Below, one piece after another: positions 8,740 to 16,736 of a DNA stretch of 64,000 nt. Position 1 is the first letter of the stretch. The number at the start of each line of letters is the position of its first letter. The notes beneath the pieces were generated by a model. That model was given only the letters and a program-made list of their open reading frames with translations, did not search any database and had not been told where the DNA came from. This DNA comes from Janibacter sp. CX7 (GTDB lineage Bacteria > Actinomycetota > Actinomycetes > Actinomycetales > Dermatophilaceae), in NCBI RefSeq assembly GCF_024362365.1, contig NZ_CP101464.1, positions 1,550,001-1,614,000 on the forward strand. Reading direction: 5' to 3'. Both the position numbers and the translations under genes were made by a program.

Positions 8740-9294
8740 ATGACGTCCGCAGACGAGCAGGCCACACGCAGCATCGCAGTACTGGTGGCGCAGGAGGGCA
8801 TCGAGCAGGTCGAGCTCACCGGCCCGTGGAAGGCCTTGGTGGAGGGCGGCTGGGACCCGGTGCTCATCGCCCCTGACGCCGGCGAGGTCCAGGCCTTCGA
8901 GCACCTCGACCGCGCCGACACCTTTCCGGTCGACCGCACGGTCGCCGACGTGACGGTTGGGGGGTTCGCCGGACTGCTGCTCCCCGGAGGCGTGGCCAAC
9001 CCCGACGCGTTGCGCACCGACACCGCGGCGGTCGACCTCGTGCGCGAGTTCGTGGAGGGGGGACGACCGGTCGCGGCGATCTGCCACGCGATCTGGATGC
9101 TCGTGGAGGCGGACGTCGTCCGGGGGCGGACCGTCACCTCGTGGCCGAGTCTGCAGACCGACGTGCGCAATGCCGGCGGCACGTGGGTGGACCAGGAGGT
9201 GGTCACCGATGGCTCGCTCGTGACGAGCCGCAAACCCGACGACCTACCGGGCTTCAATGCCGTGGTCCTCGACGTGCTGGCTGCGGTCGGCTGA
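8740..9294 (+). CDS. DJ-1/PfpI family protein (type 1 glutamine amidotransferase-like)
   Basis: 184-residue DJ-1/PfpI domain protein. The nucleophile elbow is AAICHAIW, with Cys115 and His116, and the conserved acidic residue lies in the N-terminal VEL segment (Glu25). The sequence fits the YhbO/PfpI group associated with protein deglycation or stress protection; protease activity should not be assumed. The start at 8740 follows a clear AGGAG. The 3' end overlaps by 51 bases the end of the convergent isochorismatase-like gene. Confidence 0.9.
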   Translation: MTSADEQATRSIAVLVAQEGIEQVELTGPWKALVEGGWDPVLIAPDAGEVQAFEHLDRADTFPVDRTVADVTVGGFAGLLLPGGVANPDALRTDTAAVDLVREFVEGGRPVAAICHAIWMLVEADVVRGRTVTSWPSLQTDVRNAGGTWVDQEVVTDGSLVTSRKPDDLPGFNAVVLDVLAAVG

Positions 9295-9861
9295 GCGAGC
9301 TGGCCGCGCTGCCTGGCTCGGCGAGGTGGTGACCCGGCAGAGGGCATCCGCCGAGACGACCGGGAGGCGGAACTCGTCGCGGAGCACGTCCAGGGCCAGC
9401 TCGTGCAGCTCGGGTCGGTGCGAGGCGATGGCGTCGCGCACGAGCACGACCTCGAGATCGGCGGCAAAGGCGTGGGCTGCGGTGAGGTACACGCACGTGT
9501 GCGTCGAGACGCCCACGAGGACGACCGCCTGGACGGCGAGTTCGTCGAGGACGTCGGTGAGTGGCGTGCCCACGAAGGCGTCGTCGCGCGTCTTGACGAC
9601 TCGCACGGCCCGGGACAGGTCGAGCTCCGCGATCGTGGACGAGTGGGCATCGCCTTCGAAGAGGAAGCCCTGATCGTCCTCGCACATGGTGGTCGTCCAC
9701 GTCGACCGGTCGCGCTGGTGCTCGGTGACCACCGAGACCACGGGCAACCGCTCGGCGTGGGCCCAGCACAGCACCTGACGGCAGCGGGTGACGACGGCGT
9801 CCCGGCACGCGGCGAGTGCGAGGTCCTCGAAGAAGGCCTCCTGCAGGTCGACGGTCAGCAC
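9244..9861 (-). CDS. Isochorismatase-fold cysteine hydrolase
   Basis: At least 205 residues with the complete triad of the family: Asp5 (TVDLQEAFF), Lys90 (VVKTRDDAF) and Cys123 (VSTHTCV). These enzymes hydrolyse amides or vinyl ethers such as nicotinamide, ureidoacrylate or isochorismate; the substrate here is unknown. The start is uncertain. GTG 9861 is the first start codon before the catalytic Asp, but similar-looking sequence (DHALWRAPLERTA) continues upstream in frame without an ATG, so the true start may be a more distant GTG (9996) or a non-standard codon. The 3' end overlaps the convergent PfpI-like gene. Confidence 0.8.
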   Translation of the reverse strand: MLTVDLQEAFFEDLALAACRDAVVTRCRQVLCWAHAERLPVVSVVTEHQRDRSTWTTTMCEDDQGFLFEGDAHSSTIAELDLSRAVRVVKTRDDAFVGTPLTDVLDELAVQAVVLVGVSTHTCVYLTAAHAFAADLEVVLVRDAIASHRPELHELALDVLRDEFRLPVVSADALCRVTTSPSQAARPARSADRSQHVEDHGIEAR

Positions 9862-10018
9862 GGCCGTGCGCTCGAGGGGTGCACGCCACAGGGCGTGATC
9901 GGGCAGTGGCTGTCCATGGGGCCCGTGTACCCCGCAGGGAACCGAACATGCTGCTCTCGCGCATGCCGACCGCCTGCGAGGGTAGGACCGGTCCACGTGA
10001 CCACGAGAGGAGCACGCC

Positions 10019-10288
10019 GTGCCCGAGCGAACACCAGGACCGAGCGTCAAGGACGAAGAGCTCTACGAGGAGCTGCGTGACGACGGGGCGAGCAAGGAGA
10101 AGGCGGCGAGGATCGCCAACGCCGCGGCCAACAGCTCACGCTCCGACGTGGGTCGACGCGGCGGTGAGTCCGGGTCGTACGACGACTGGACCGTCGACGA
10201 GTTGCGCGATCGCGCCCGAGAGCTCGGGATCGAGGGGCGTTCGTCGATGGACAAGGACGACCTGATCGACGCCTTGCGCCACCACTGA
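10019..10288 (+). CDS. Small Rho-N/SAP-like domain protein (DUF7218-like)
   Basis: 89 residues, hydrophilic and basic-acidic mixed. The first half (VKDEELYEELRDDGASKEKAARIANAAAN, read in two parts) resembles actinobacterial DUF7218. The C-terminal half WTVDELRDRARELGIEG followed by KDDLIDAL is a Rho termination factor N-terminal-like helix-extended-helix that often binds nucleic acid. The GTG start is preceded by GAGGAG. It is followed by a bidirectional hairpin shared with ectC. The biological role is unknown. Confidence 0.75.
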   Translation: MPERTPGPSVKDEELYEELRDDGASKEKAARIANAAANSSRSDVGRRGGESGSYDDWTVDELRDRARELGIEGRSSMDKDDLIDALRHH

Positions 10289-10309
10289 CCCGTCCGACCC
10301 GGGACATGG

Positions 10310-10344
10310 CGAAGGGGGCGGACCGCTGGGGTCCGCCCCCTTCG
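10310..10344. terminator. Bidirectional hairpin between the Rho-N protein and ectC
   Basis: Perfect 14-base arms, CGAAGGGGGCGGAC and its complement, with a 7-base loop, lying between two convergent stop codons. It can serve both transcripts. Confidence 0.75.
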
Positions 10345-10367
10345 TCCGGCCGAAGCCGGGGGAGTGC

Positions 10368-10757
10368 TCAGTCCTCGGTGAGGACCGGGTAGACGCCGTT
10401 CTCGTCGTGGACCTCACGGCCGGTGACCGGGGGGTTGAAGACGCACGCGCAGTGGATGTCCTCCTCGACGGTCACGGTGTGCTTGTCCGCGTCGTCGAGC
10501 ATGTACATCACGCCGGGCTCGAGGACGTACTCCTCGCCGGTGTCGCGGTCGAGCAGCGTGCCCTTGCCCTGGTAGACGTACACGGCCTCGACGTGGTTGG
10601 CGTACCAGAACTCCGAGGACGTCCCCGCCTTGAGGATCGTGATGTGGAAGCTGAAGCCGACCTTGTCCTTGGCGAGCACCATGCGGCGGCTCTGCCAGTT
10701 GCCGTGGGTGACGTCGTACTCGGTGCCGTCGAGGTCGTTGACGTTGAGGACCTTCAT
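10368..10757 (-). CDS. ectC: L-ectoine synthase EctC
   Basis: 129-residue cupin enzyme that cyclises N-gamma-acetyl-2,4-diaminobutyrate to the compatible solute ectoine. The N-terminus MKVLNVNDLDGTEYDV, the block SEFWYANHVEAVYVYQGKG (read in two parts) and the C-terminal CACVFNPPVTG are the well-known EctC signature. Length is standard. It is the last gene of ectABC, 46 bases after ectB, with a good GGAG site. No ectD hydroxylase follows, so the pathway here ends at ectoine unless ectD lies elsewhere. Confidence 0.97.
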   Translation of the reverse strand: MKVLNVNDLDGTEYDVTHGNWQSRRMVLAKDKVGFSFHITILKAGTSSEFWYANHVEAVYVYQGKGTLLDRDTGEEYVLEPGVMYMLDDADKHTVTVEEDIHCACVFNPPVTGREVHDENGVYPVLTED

Positions 10758-10803
10758 GCGGATCTCCTTGTCTCGTGGTGCAGTTCGGGTGGGCGAAGGG
10801 GGA

Positions 10804-12084
10804 TCAGGCTGCGGTGCGAGCAGGTGCGCCGAGCACCTCGCGCGCGGCGTCCTCGAGCTGGTCGAGACCGGCCGCCATCTCCTCCTCGGTGATGGTCAGC
10901 GCGGGCATGACCTTGACCGCCTCGCTGTCGGGACCGGAGGTCTCGACGAGCAGCTTGCGGGCGAAGGCTGCCTTGGCGATCTTCTCGGCGACCTCGTGGT
11001 CGGCGAAGGCGACGCCGGCCAGCAGCCCGCGGCCGCGGACCTCGCTGCCCTCGGCGAGGCCGGCAAGGACCTCGAGCCGCTCACGCAGCTGGGCGGCGCG
11101 GTCGGCGATGTTGCGCTGCAGGGCGTCGTCGGTCCAGTAGGTGCGCAGCGCGGTGGTCGCCGTGACGAAGGCCGGGTTGTGACCGCGGAAGGTACCGTTG
11201 TGCTCGCCCGGCTCCCAGTCGTCCACCTCGGGCTTCATCAGGGTCAGCGCCATCGGCAGACCGTAGCCGGAGATCGACTTGCTGATCGTGATGATGTCGG
11301 GGTCGAGGCCGAAGGGCTCGAAGGAGAAGAAGGTGCCGGTACGGCCGCAGCCGGCCTGCACGTCGTCGATGATGAGCAGCACGCCGTGCTCGCGGCACAG
11401 GTCCTGCAGCTCCTTGAGCCACTCGCCGCGGGCGGCGTTGAGCCCGCCCTCGCCCTGGACCGTCTCGACGATGACGGCGGCCGGCAGGTTGTGACCGGAG
11501 CCGCTGTCGGCCCAGATCCGCTTGAGCCAGGCGAAGTCGGAGGTCTCGCCGACGATGTAGTCGTCGTAGGGGGCCGACGTCGCGTGGTAGAGCGGGGTGC
11601 CCGCGCCGGCCCGCTTGAAGGCATTGCCCGTCACGGCCAGCGAGCCGAGGGTCATGCCGTGGAAGGCATTGGTGAAGGAGACGATCTCCTCGCGGCCGGT
11701 GGCCTTGCGGGCCGTCTTCAGCGCCGTCTCGACCGCGTTGGTGCCGGTCGGTCCGGGGAACTGGATCTTGTGGTTCATGCCGCGCGGCTCGAGGATCACC
11801 TCGGTGAAGGTCTCGAGGAACTCACGCTTAGCGACGGTGTGCATGTCCATCGAGTGGGTCACGCCGTCCCGGGAGACGTAGTCGACCAGGGCCTGCTTGA
11901 GCACGTCGTTGTTGTGCCCGTAGTTGAGCGCGCCGGCGCCGGAGAAGAAGTCGGTGTAGACCTCGCCGTCCTCGGTCGTCTGGTAGACGCCCTTGGCGGT
12001 GTCGAAGACGACGGGCCAGTTGCGGCAGTAGCTGCGCACCTCGGACTCGCGCTCGGTGAAGATCTGCGTGGCGGGGTTGGTCAT
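10804..12084 (-). CDS. ectB: Diaminobutyrate-2-oxoglutarate transaminase EctB
   Basis: 426-residue class III PLP aminotransferase that makes L-2,4-diaminobutyrate from aspartate semialdehyde, the first step of ectoine synthesis. DDVQAGCGRTG at residues 240-250 contacts the cofactor, and the Schiff-base lysine is Lys269 in TISKSISGYG. Full length, with no frameshifts. It follows ectA with a 53-base gap and precedes ectC, the canonical ectABC order. Transcription is probably osmotically induced, but no regulator gene sits beside it. Confidence 0.97.
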   Translation of the reverse strand: MTNPATQIFTERESEVRSYCRNWPVVFDTAKGVYQTTEDGEVYTDFFSGAGALNYGHNNDVLKQALVDYVSRDGVTHSMDMHTVAKREFLETFTEVILEPRGMNHKIQFPGPTGTNAVETALKTARKATGREEIVSFTNAFHGMTLGSLAVTGNAFKRAGAGTPLYHATSAPYDDYIVGETSDFAWLKRIWADSGSGHNLPAAVIVETVQGEGGLNAARGEWLKELQDLCREHGVLLIIDDVQAGCGRTGTFFSFEPFGLDPDIITISKSISGYGLPMALTLMKPEVDDWEPGEHNGTFRGHNPAFVTATTALRTYWTDDALQRNIADRAAQLRERLEVLAGLAEGSEVRGRGLLAGVAFADHEVAEKIAKAAFARKLLVETSGPDSEAVKVMPALTITEEEMAAGLDQLEDAAREVLGAPARTAA

Positions 12085-12137
12085 GTGGGGGTCCTTCCTC
12101 GAAGGGGGAGTGTGGCGGGGCTGTCGTTGGGGCCGGG

Positions 12138-12662
12138 TCAGAACGGTCCGATGCGGTGCAGCACCTCCGGGTCGTGCCCTTCGTCGGGGAAGTGGGCCTT
12201 CACGAAGAGGTCGGTCTCCTCGTGCTGAGCGTCACGGGTGCGGGCGAAGCGGGCGAAGAGCGCCCGGGAGGCCCCGTTGTCGTCCGTGATCGTGGTCTCG
12301 AGCATGGTGACGCCGGGGACGTGCTCGGCGAGGTGGTCGAGCATGCGGCCGGCCAGCCCGTGGCCCCGCTGGTCGGCGTCGACTGCGACCTGCCAGACCA
12401 TGAGCGTCTCGGGGGAGTCGGGGCGGAGGTAGCCGCTGACGAAGCCGACGACGGCACCGTCGCGCTCGGCGACGACGCTGGTCGCGGCGAAGTCCCGTGC
12501 CCACAACAGGTAGGCGTAGGAGCTGTTGAGGTCGAGGGTCTGGCTGTCCCTCGCCACGCGCCACATCGCGCCACCGTCCTGGACGGTCGGCGGGCGCAGC
12601 ACGAAGGGGGACGGCTCGGTCGTGGGGGTCGTCTCGTCGGGGGCGGTCACCTCGTCGAACAT
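12138..12662 (-). CDS. ectA: Diaminobutyrate acetyltransferase EctA
   Basis: 174-residue GNAT enzyme that acetylates 2,4-diaminobutyrate on the gamma nitrogen. The segments LRPPTVQDGGAMWRVARDS (read in part), YAYLLWARDFA and VAVDADQRGHGLAGRML are typical EctA, the last being the acetyl-CoA binding loop. The first 20 residues are Thr/Pro-rich and variable. The ATG at 12662 has only a weak GGA upstream, so a slightly different start or a nearly leaderless message is possible. It is the first gene of the ect operon; an inverted repeat lies 44 bases before it. Confidence 0.95.
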   Translation of the reverse strand: MFDEVTAPDETTPTTEPSPFVLRPPTVQDGGAMWRVARDSQTLDLNSSYAYLLWARDFAATSVVAERDGAVVGFVSGYLRPDSPETLMVWQVAVDADQRGHGLAGRMLDHLAEHVPGVTMLETTITDDNGASRALFARFARTRDAQHEETDLFVKAHFPDEGHDPEVLHRIGPF

Positions 12663-12705
12663 AACGTGACCATTTCCAAGATCAAATCGAGTCCCGTCTC
12701 AGGTG

Positions 12706-12736
12706 GCCAGATCCGTTGCGCCCCAAGGGATCTGGC
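12706..12736. promoter_or_regulatory. Inverted repeat upstream of ectA
   Basis: Perfect 9-base arms GCCAGATCC / GGATCTGGC with a 13-base spacer, between the stop of the aminotransferase gene (12802) and the ectA start, both on the minus strand. It could be a terminator for the upstream gene or an operator for ectABC. It lacks the CGAAGGG ends seen on other hairpins here, which slightly favours an operator. Confidence 0.4.
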
Positions 12737-12801
12737 GTGTTCGTGATCCGGACCACCTCGCCACCGGCGGGTCGGGGGAGTGGCGGTGGTCACCCCCTTC
12801 G

Positions 12802-13929
12802 TCATGGCAGCGAGGCGGCCATGCGCTCGACGGCCGCGGTGATGATCTGCGGCGAGGCGGCGAGGTTGAGCCGGGCCCAGCCCTCGCCGGCGCCGAAGGG
12901 GAGGCCGGAGCTCAGGGCGACCCTGGCGTGCCGCTCGAAGTGTCGCGCCGGGTCCTCACCGAGACCGAGCTCGCGGAAGTCCAGCCAGGCGAGATAGGTC
13001 GCCTCGACCGGCTGCCACCGCACCAGCGGCAGGTGCTCGCGGAGCAGGTCGGTCAGCAGGCCCCGGTTGGCGTCGAGGTCCGCGACGAGGTCGGCCAGCC
13101 ATGGGCGGTCCTGCTCGAGGGCGACCCGGTGCAGTCGGACCGCGAGGTGGCTCGTCGTGTAGCCCAGACCCTCCGGCAGCGCCGCGAGGAGGTCCCCGGC
13201 GGCGCCGCCGCCGGCGATCCCGGCCGCCTTGACCCCGGCGAGGTTCCACCCCTTCGCCGCGGAGATGACCGACAGCCAGCCTTGCGCCTCGGGGACCGCG
13301 AGTGCGGGGGTGAAGCGGGCGCCCGGCAGCACGAGCGGGGCGTGCACCTCGTCGCACGCGACGGAGACGCCGTGGCGATCGGCGACCTCGGCCACGGCCC
13401 GTAGCTCGTCGGCCGTGTGGACCACTCCCGTGGGGTTGTGGGGGCTGGCGAGGAGCAGGGCCCCACGGCCGTCGCGGCCGAAGGCCTCGTCGAGGGCGGC
13501 GGCGTCGAGCCGACCCTGCGGGCTCAGCGGCACGGTCACGAGGCGGCGGCCGAGCTCGCCGACGATCGCGTGGAAGGGCGGGTAGACCGGCACGGTGACG
13601 TAGACCGGGTCGCCGGGCTCGGTCATCGCGCCGACGGCGGCCTTCATGCCGCTCATGACGTCCGCGGCCGGTCGCATCCTCTCGACCGTGACGTCCGCGC
13701 CGTGCTCCACGTAGAAGTCGGCCAGGGCTTCGAGATAGGGCCCGTTGACGGGGTATCCGGTGTCCCCGTCACGCGCGATGCGGGCCAGCTCCTCGGCGAC
13801 GCCGGGCGCGGGCATGACGTCCATCTCGGCGATCCAGAGGGGCAGGACGTCCTCGGGGTACTGGCGCCACTTCAGGCTCGTGCGGCGTCGGCAGGTGGCT
13901 TCGTCGAGGGTGAGCAGACGTCGGTCCAT
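12802..13929 (-). CDS. MalY/PatB-type PLP aminotransferase (probable cystathionine beta-lyase)
   Basis: 375-residue fold-type I PLP enzyme. SPHNPTG at residues 162-168, CDEVHAPLV at 192-200 and the Schiff-base lysine Lys226 in SAAKGWNLAG mark the MalY/PatB branch, which cleaves C-S bonds of cystathionine or cysteine conjugates. The N-terminus RRTSLKWRQYP and LWIAEMDV are also typical. A true transaminase activity cannot be excluded. It is encoded upstream of ectABC on the same strand but separated by 139 bases with an inverted repeat, so probably independent. There is no strong ribosome site at the ATG. Confidence 0.9.
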   Translation of the reverse strand: MDRRLLTLDEATCRRRTSLKWRQYPEDVLPLWIAEMDVMPAPGVAEELARIARDGDTGYPVNGPYLEALADFYVEHGADVTVERMRPAADVMSGMKAAVGAMTEPGDPVYVTVPVYPPFHAIVGELGRRLVTVPLSPQGRLDAAALDEAFGRDGRGALLLASPHNPTGVVHTADELRAVAEVADRHGVSVACDEVHAPLVLPGARFTPALAVPEAQGWLSVISAAKGWNLAGVKAAGIAGGGAAGDLLAALPEGLGYTTSHLAVRLHRVALEQDRPWLADLVADLDANRGLLTDLLREHLPLVRWQPVEATYLAWLDFRELGLGEDPARHFERHARVALSSGLPFGAGEGWARLNLAASPQIITAAVERMAASLP

Positions 13930-14029
13930 GGGACCACTCTGGCACCGCCCCGGCGTGGTGGGCTGTACTGGATCCCGTCCGACATCTACGGTCTCGGGGG
14001 CACCCGACCGCGCACGAGAGGAGCAGCGA

Positions 14030-15028
14030 GTGCGACCTGACGCACCCGACGGCGCACGCCGTCCTGCTCCGGCGCGGATGAGCGAGGAGGACCTCGGCGA
14101 GGACGAGGTGGACTACGCCGACGCCTCGGGCGTGGCCCACCCCGCGCGGCGGCGTGACGCCTCGATGACGCTGCTCACGTCGATGCTCGAGCGGCCGCTC
14201 GACCCCGGCTACGCAGCTGCCGCGGAGCAGCGACGGGCCGCCGGCCTGCCGGACTCCAGCGGGACGCGCCGGCCCATCCTGCTCGTGTGGCTGCTCATCA
14301 TCGGCCTGGTCATCGGCGTGAGCACCGCCGCCCTGCGCGACCGCGACGGCACCCGGGCCCAGGCACGTGCCGAGCTGATCCAGCAGATCGAGGACCGGCA
14401 GTCCGACGTCGACTCCCGGGACAAGCGAGCCCTGGAGCTGCAGCGCGAGATCGACCGGGCGACCGCCCGCCTCGACCCGGACCTCGTGGGCACCCAGCAG
14501 GCCGAGCTCGACGCCCTGCGCGTCGCGAGCGGGCTCGTCGCCGTCGACGGGCCGGGGCTGCGGATCACGCTCGACGACGCACCCGGCGGCGACACCAGCG
14601 CCGACGGCAACCCGCGCACGAGCGTGAGCAACGAGGGGCGGGTGCAGTCCAGGGACATGCAGCTGATCACCAACGGCCTGTGGGACGCGGGCGCCGAGGC
14701 GATCAGCATCAACGGCCAGCGGCTCACCTCGCGCACCGCGATCCGATTTGCGGGCGAGGCGATCCTCGTCAACTTCCGCCCGCTCACCCGGCCCTACACG
14801 ATCGAGGCCATCGGTGACTCCACCGACATGCAGACCCGCTTCGCCGAGGGCGCGGCCGGCTCCTACCTCACGGGGCTGAGCAGCAACTACGGCATCCAGA
14901 CCTCGCTGACGACGCAGGAGGAGCTCCACCTGCCCAGCGCCGTCAACGTCAGCACCCGTGAGGCCACGGTCGTCCCGCAGGGACGGACCGCACCCCGGGT
15001 GACCCCACTGAAGAAGGAGACCTCGTGA
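14030..15028 (+). CDS. DUF881 family membrane-anchored protein (Rv1823-like)
   Basis: 332 residues. A hydrophilic N-terminus is followed by one transmembrane helix at about 82-102, a coiled-coil stretch at 105-160 and an extracytoplasmic DUF881 domain. It is the first gene of a three-gene overlapping unit DUF881-Sbp-DUF881. In Bacillus and clostridia DUF881 genes sit by cell-division and sporulation genes, and in mycobacteria this is Rv1823. No enzymatic function is known; a cell-envelope or division role is a reasonable guess. The GTG at 14030 was chosen because GAGAGGAG precedes it; an ATG 16 codons later has no such site. Confidence 0.85.
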   Translation: MRPDAPDGARRPAPARMSEEDLGEDEVDYADASGVAHPARRRDASMTLLTSMLERPLDPGYAAAAEQRRAAGLPDSSGTRRPILLVWLLIIGLVIGVSTAALRDRDGTRAQARAELIQQIEDRQSDVDSRDKRALELQREIDRATARLDPDLVGTQQAELDALRVASGLVAVDGPGLRITLDDAPGGDTSADGNPRTSVSNEGRVQSRDMQLITNGLWDAGAEAISINGQRLTSRTAIRFAGEAILVNFRPLTRPYTIEAIGDSTDMQTRFAEGAAGSYLTGLSSNYGIQTSLTTQEELHLPSAVNVSTREATVVPQGRTAPRVTPLKKETS

Positions 15029-15357
15029 TCCCCGCCCTCGGACTCGTGGCCGGGATCGTGCTCGGCCTCGTCCTGCAGCCCGACGTGCCCGTCTGGCTGC
15101 AGCCCTACCTGCCGATCGCGGTCATCGCCGCCCTCGACGCCGTCTTCGGTGCCGTGCGGGCGACGCTCGACGGGATCTTCGACGACAAGGTCTTCGTCGT
15201 CAGCTTCCTGTCCAATGTCGTCGTCGCCGCCTTCATCGTCTTCCTGGGCGACCAGCTCGGTGTCGGCTCCCAGCTGTCCACAGGTGTCGTCGTCGTCCTC
15301 GGCGTGCGGATCTTCTCCAACGTCGCCTCCATCCGCCGACACCTCTTCAAGGCATGA
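15025..15357 (+). CDS. sbp: Small basic protein Sbp family (DUF1290)
   Basis: 110 residues with three to four hydrophobic segments: IPALGLVAGIVLGLVLQP at the start, then LQPYLPIAVIAALDAVFG, FVVSFLSNVVVAAFIVFLG and GVVVVLGVRIFSNV. It matches the DUF1290/Sbp family of small membrane proteins always found between or next to DUF881 genes (Rv1824). GTG start in a 4-base GTGA overlap with the upstream gene; its own stop overlaps the next ATG. Function is unknown; conserved linkage suggests a membrane complex with the two DUF881 proteins. Confidence 0.88.
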   Translation: MIPALGLVAGIVLGLVLQPDVPVWLQPYLPIAVIAALDAVFGAVRATLDGIFDDKVFVVSFLSNVVVAAFIVFLGDQLGVGSQLSTGVVVVLGVRIFSNVASIRRHLFKA

Positions 15358-16244
15358 CCAGCACCCCCAGCACTCCCGAGACCCCCGACGAGTCCGAGCC
15401 CACGAGCGAGGCGCAGACGGCGAAGGGGGAGCCGCCCGCGTCCGAGGCGACCCCCGAGGTCACGACGCCGAAGGGGGAGCCGCCCACGTCGTCGGCTGCC
15501 GCCGCGGCCCCGACCAGTGCGTGGCGCCGGGTCCACCTCATGGCCAGACCACGGGCCACGCGGGCCAACGCCTTCGCGCTCCTGCTGGCGTGCCTGCTCG
15601 GCTTCGCGATCGCGACCCAGGTGCGCCAGACGCAGTCGCAGGGCCTCGAGGACCTGCGGCAGGACGAGCTCGTGCGGATCCTCGACGACGTGACGCAGAA
15701 CGGCAACCGCCTCGACGACGAGATCGCCGAGCTCGAGTCGACCCGTGACGGTCTCGCCACGAGCGAGGGCAACTCGCCGGAGGCGATCGCTGCCGCGCAG
15801 GAGCGCGCCGACACGCTCGGGATCCTCGCGGGGACCGAACGTGCCACCGGCCCGGGCATCACCCTGACGATCGAGGACCCCGACGGCGGGGTCGATGCCG
15901 CCACCCTCCTCGACACCGTGCAGGAGCTGCGCGATGCGGGGGCCGAGGCGATGCAGGTCGACGACGTGCGCATCGTCGCCAGCACCTGGTTCCGCGACGA
16001 CGCGGACGGAGTCATCGCCGACGGCGCCTCCCTGGAGCGTCCGTACACCTTCACGGTCATCGGTGACCCGCAGACGATGAGTTCTGCGATGGAGATCCCC
16101 GGAGGCGTGTCGGAGTCGGTGCGCAGCAAGGGAGGGGAGGTGACGATCCGCGAGTTCTCGACGATCAACGTCGAGGCATTGCACACCGATTCGTCGCCTC
16201 GTTACGCTCAGCCCGTCCCGGAGCCGACCGACGGCTCGAAGTGA
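15354..16244 (+). CDS. DUF881 family membrane-anchored protein (Rv1825-like)
   Basis: 296 residues. The N-terminal 55 are Thr/Pro/Glu-rich and contain a duplicated element, TAKGEPP and TPKGEPP (about residues 22-28 and 38-44). This is followed by a basic stretch, a transmembrane helix at 72-90, a short coiled coil and an extracytoplasmic DUF881 domain. It is paralogous to the protein at 14030-15028. It starts in an ATGA overlap with sbp, so the three are translationally coupled. The disordered N-terminus would lie in the cytoplasm. Function is unknown. Confidence 0.85.
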   Translation: MTSTPSTPETPDESEPTSEAQTAKGEPPASEATPEVTTPKGEPPTSSAAAAAPTSAWRRVHLMARPRATRANAFALLLACLLGFAIATQVRQTQSQGLEDLRQDELVRILDDVTQNGNRLDDEIAELESTRDGLATSEGNSPEAIAAAQERADTLGILAGTERATGPGITLTIEDPDGGVDAATLLDTVQELRDAGAEAMQVDDVRIVASTWFRDDADGVIADGASLERPYTFTVIGDPQTMSSAMEIPGGVSESVRSKGGEVTIREFSTINVEALHTDSSPRYAQPVPEPTDGSK

Positions 16245-16266
16245 TCCGGGCTCGACGAGGAGAGAG

Positions 16267-16656
16267 ATGACCGACGCGACCTACCCCGAGGACCTGCGGT
16301 ACACGAGCGACCACGAGTGGGTTCGTGAGAGCGGAGCGGGCGTCGTCCGCGTCGGCATCACGCACTACGCCCAGGACGCGCTCGGCGACGTGGTCTACGT
16401 CAGCCTGCCGGCGGTCGGCGACGCGGTCGAGGCGGGGGGCTCGTGCGGTGAGGTCGAGTCCACGAAGTCGGTGAGCGACCTCTACGCGCCCCTGGCCGGG
16501 ACCATCACCGCGGTCAACGACGCGCTCGACGCGACCCCCGAGCTGGTCAACTCCGACCCCTACGGCGAGGGCTGGATGTACGAGCTCCAGCTCGCCGACG
16601 GCACCGACACCTCGGGCCTGCTCGACGCCGCGGCCTACGCGGCCGAGATCGGCTGA
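16267..16656 (+). CDS. gcvH: Glycine cleavage system H protein
   Basis: 129-residue lipoyl carrier that shuttles the aminomethyl group between the P, T and L proteins of the glycine cleavage system. The lipoylated lysine is Lys67 in GEVESTKSVSD, and the N-terminal RYTSDHEWVR is typical. It has a GAGGAG ribosome site and lies 22 bases after the DUF881 gene, so it is probably cotranscribed with it. A hairpin follows. gcvP lies 2.7 kb downstream; gcvT is not in the window. Confidence 0.96.
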   Translation: MTDATYPEDLRYTSDHEWVRESGAGVVRVGITHYAQDALGDVVYVSLPAVGDAVEAGGSCGEVESTKSVSDLYAPLAGTITAVNDALDATPELVNSDPYGEGWMYELQLADGTDTSGLLDAAAYAAEIG

Positions 16657-16671
16657 CCACACCGCACCACG

Positions 16672-16699
16672 GTGACCGGCACCGAGTGGTGCCGGTCAC
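16672..16699 (+). terminator. Hairpin terminator after gcvH
   Basis: Perfect 12-base arms GTGACCGGCACC / GGTGCCGGTCAC with a 4-base loop, 15 bases past the gcvH stop and 37 bases before the FHA-protein start. Confidence 0.65.
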
Positions 16700-16736
16700 G
16701 TAGGCTTGACCACGGACACACAGGAGGGAGCGCTGG

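Noticed and set aside
13745..14029. N-terminal extension of the first DUF881 protein
   Set aside because: It lies opposite the aminotransferase gene and has no ribosome site; GTG 14030 has a clear one.
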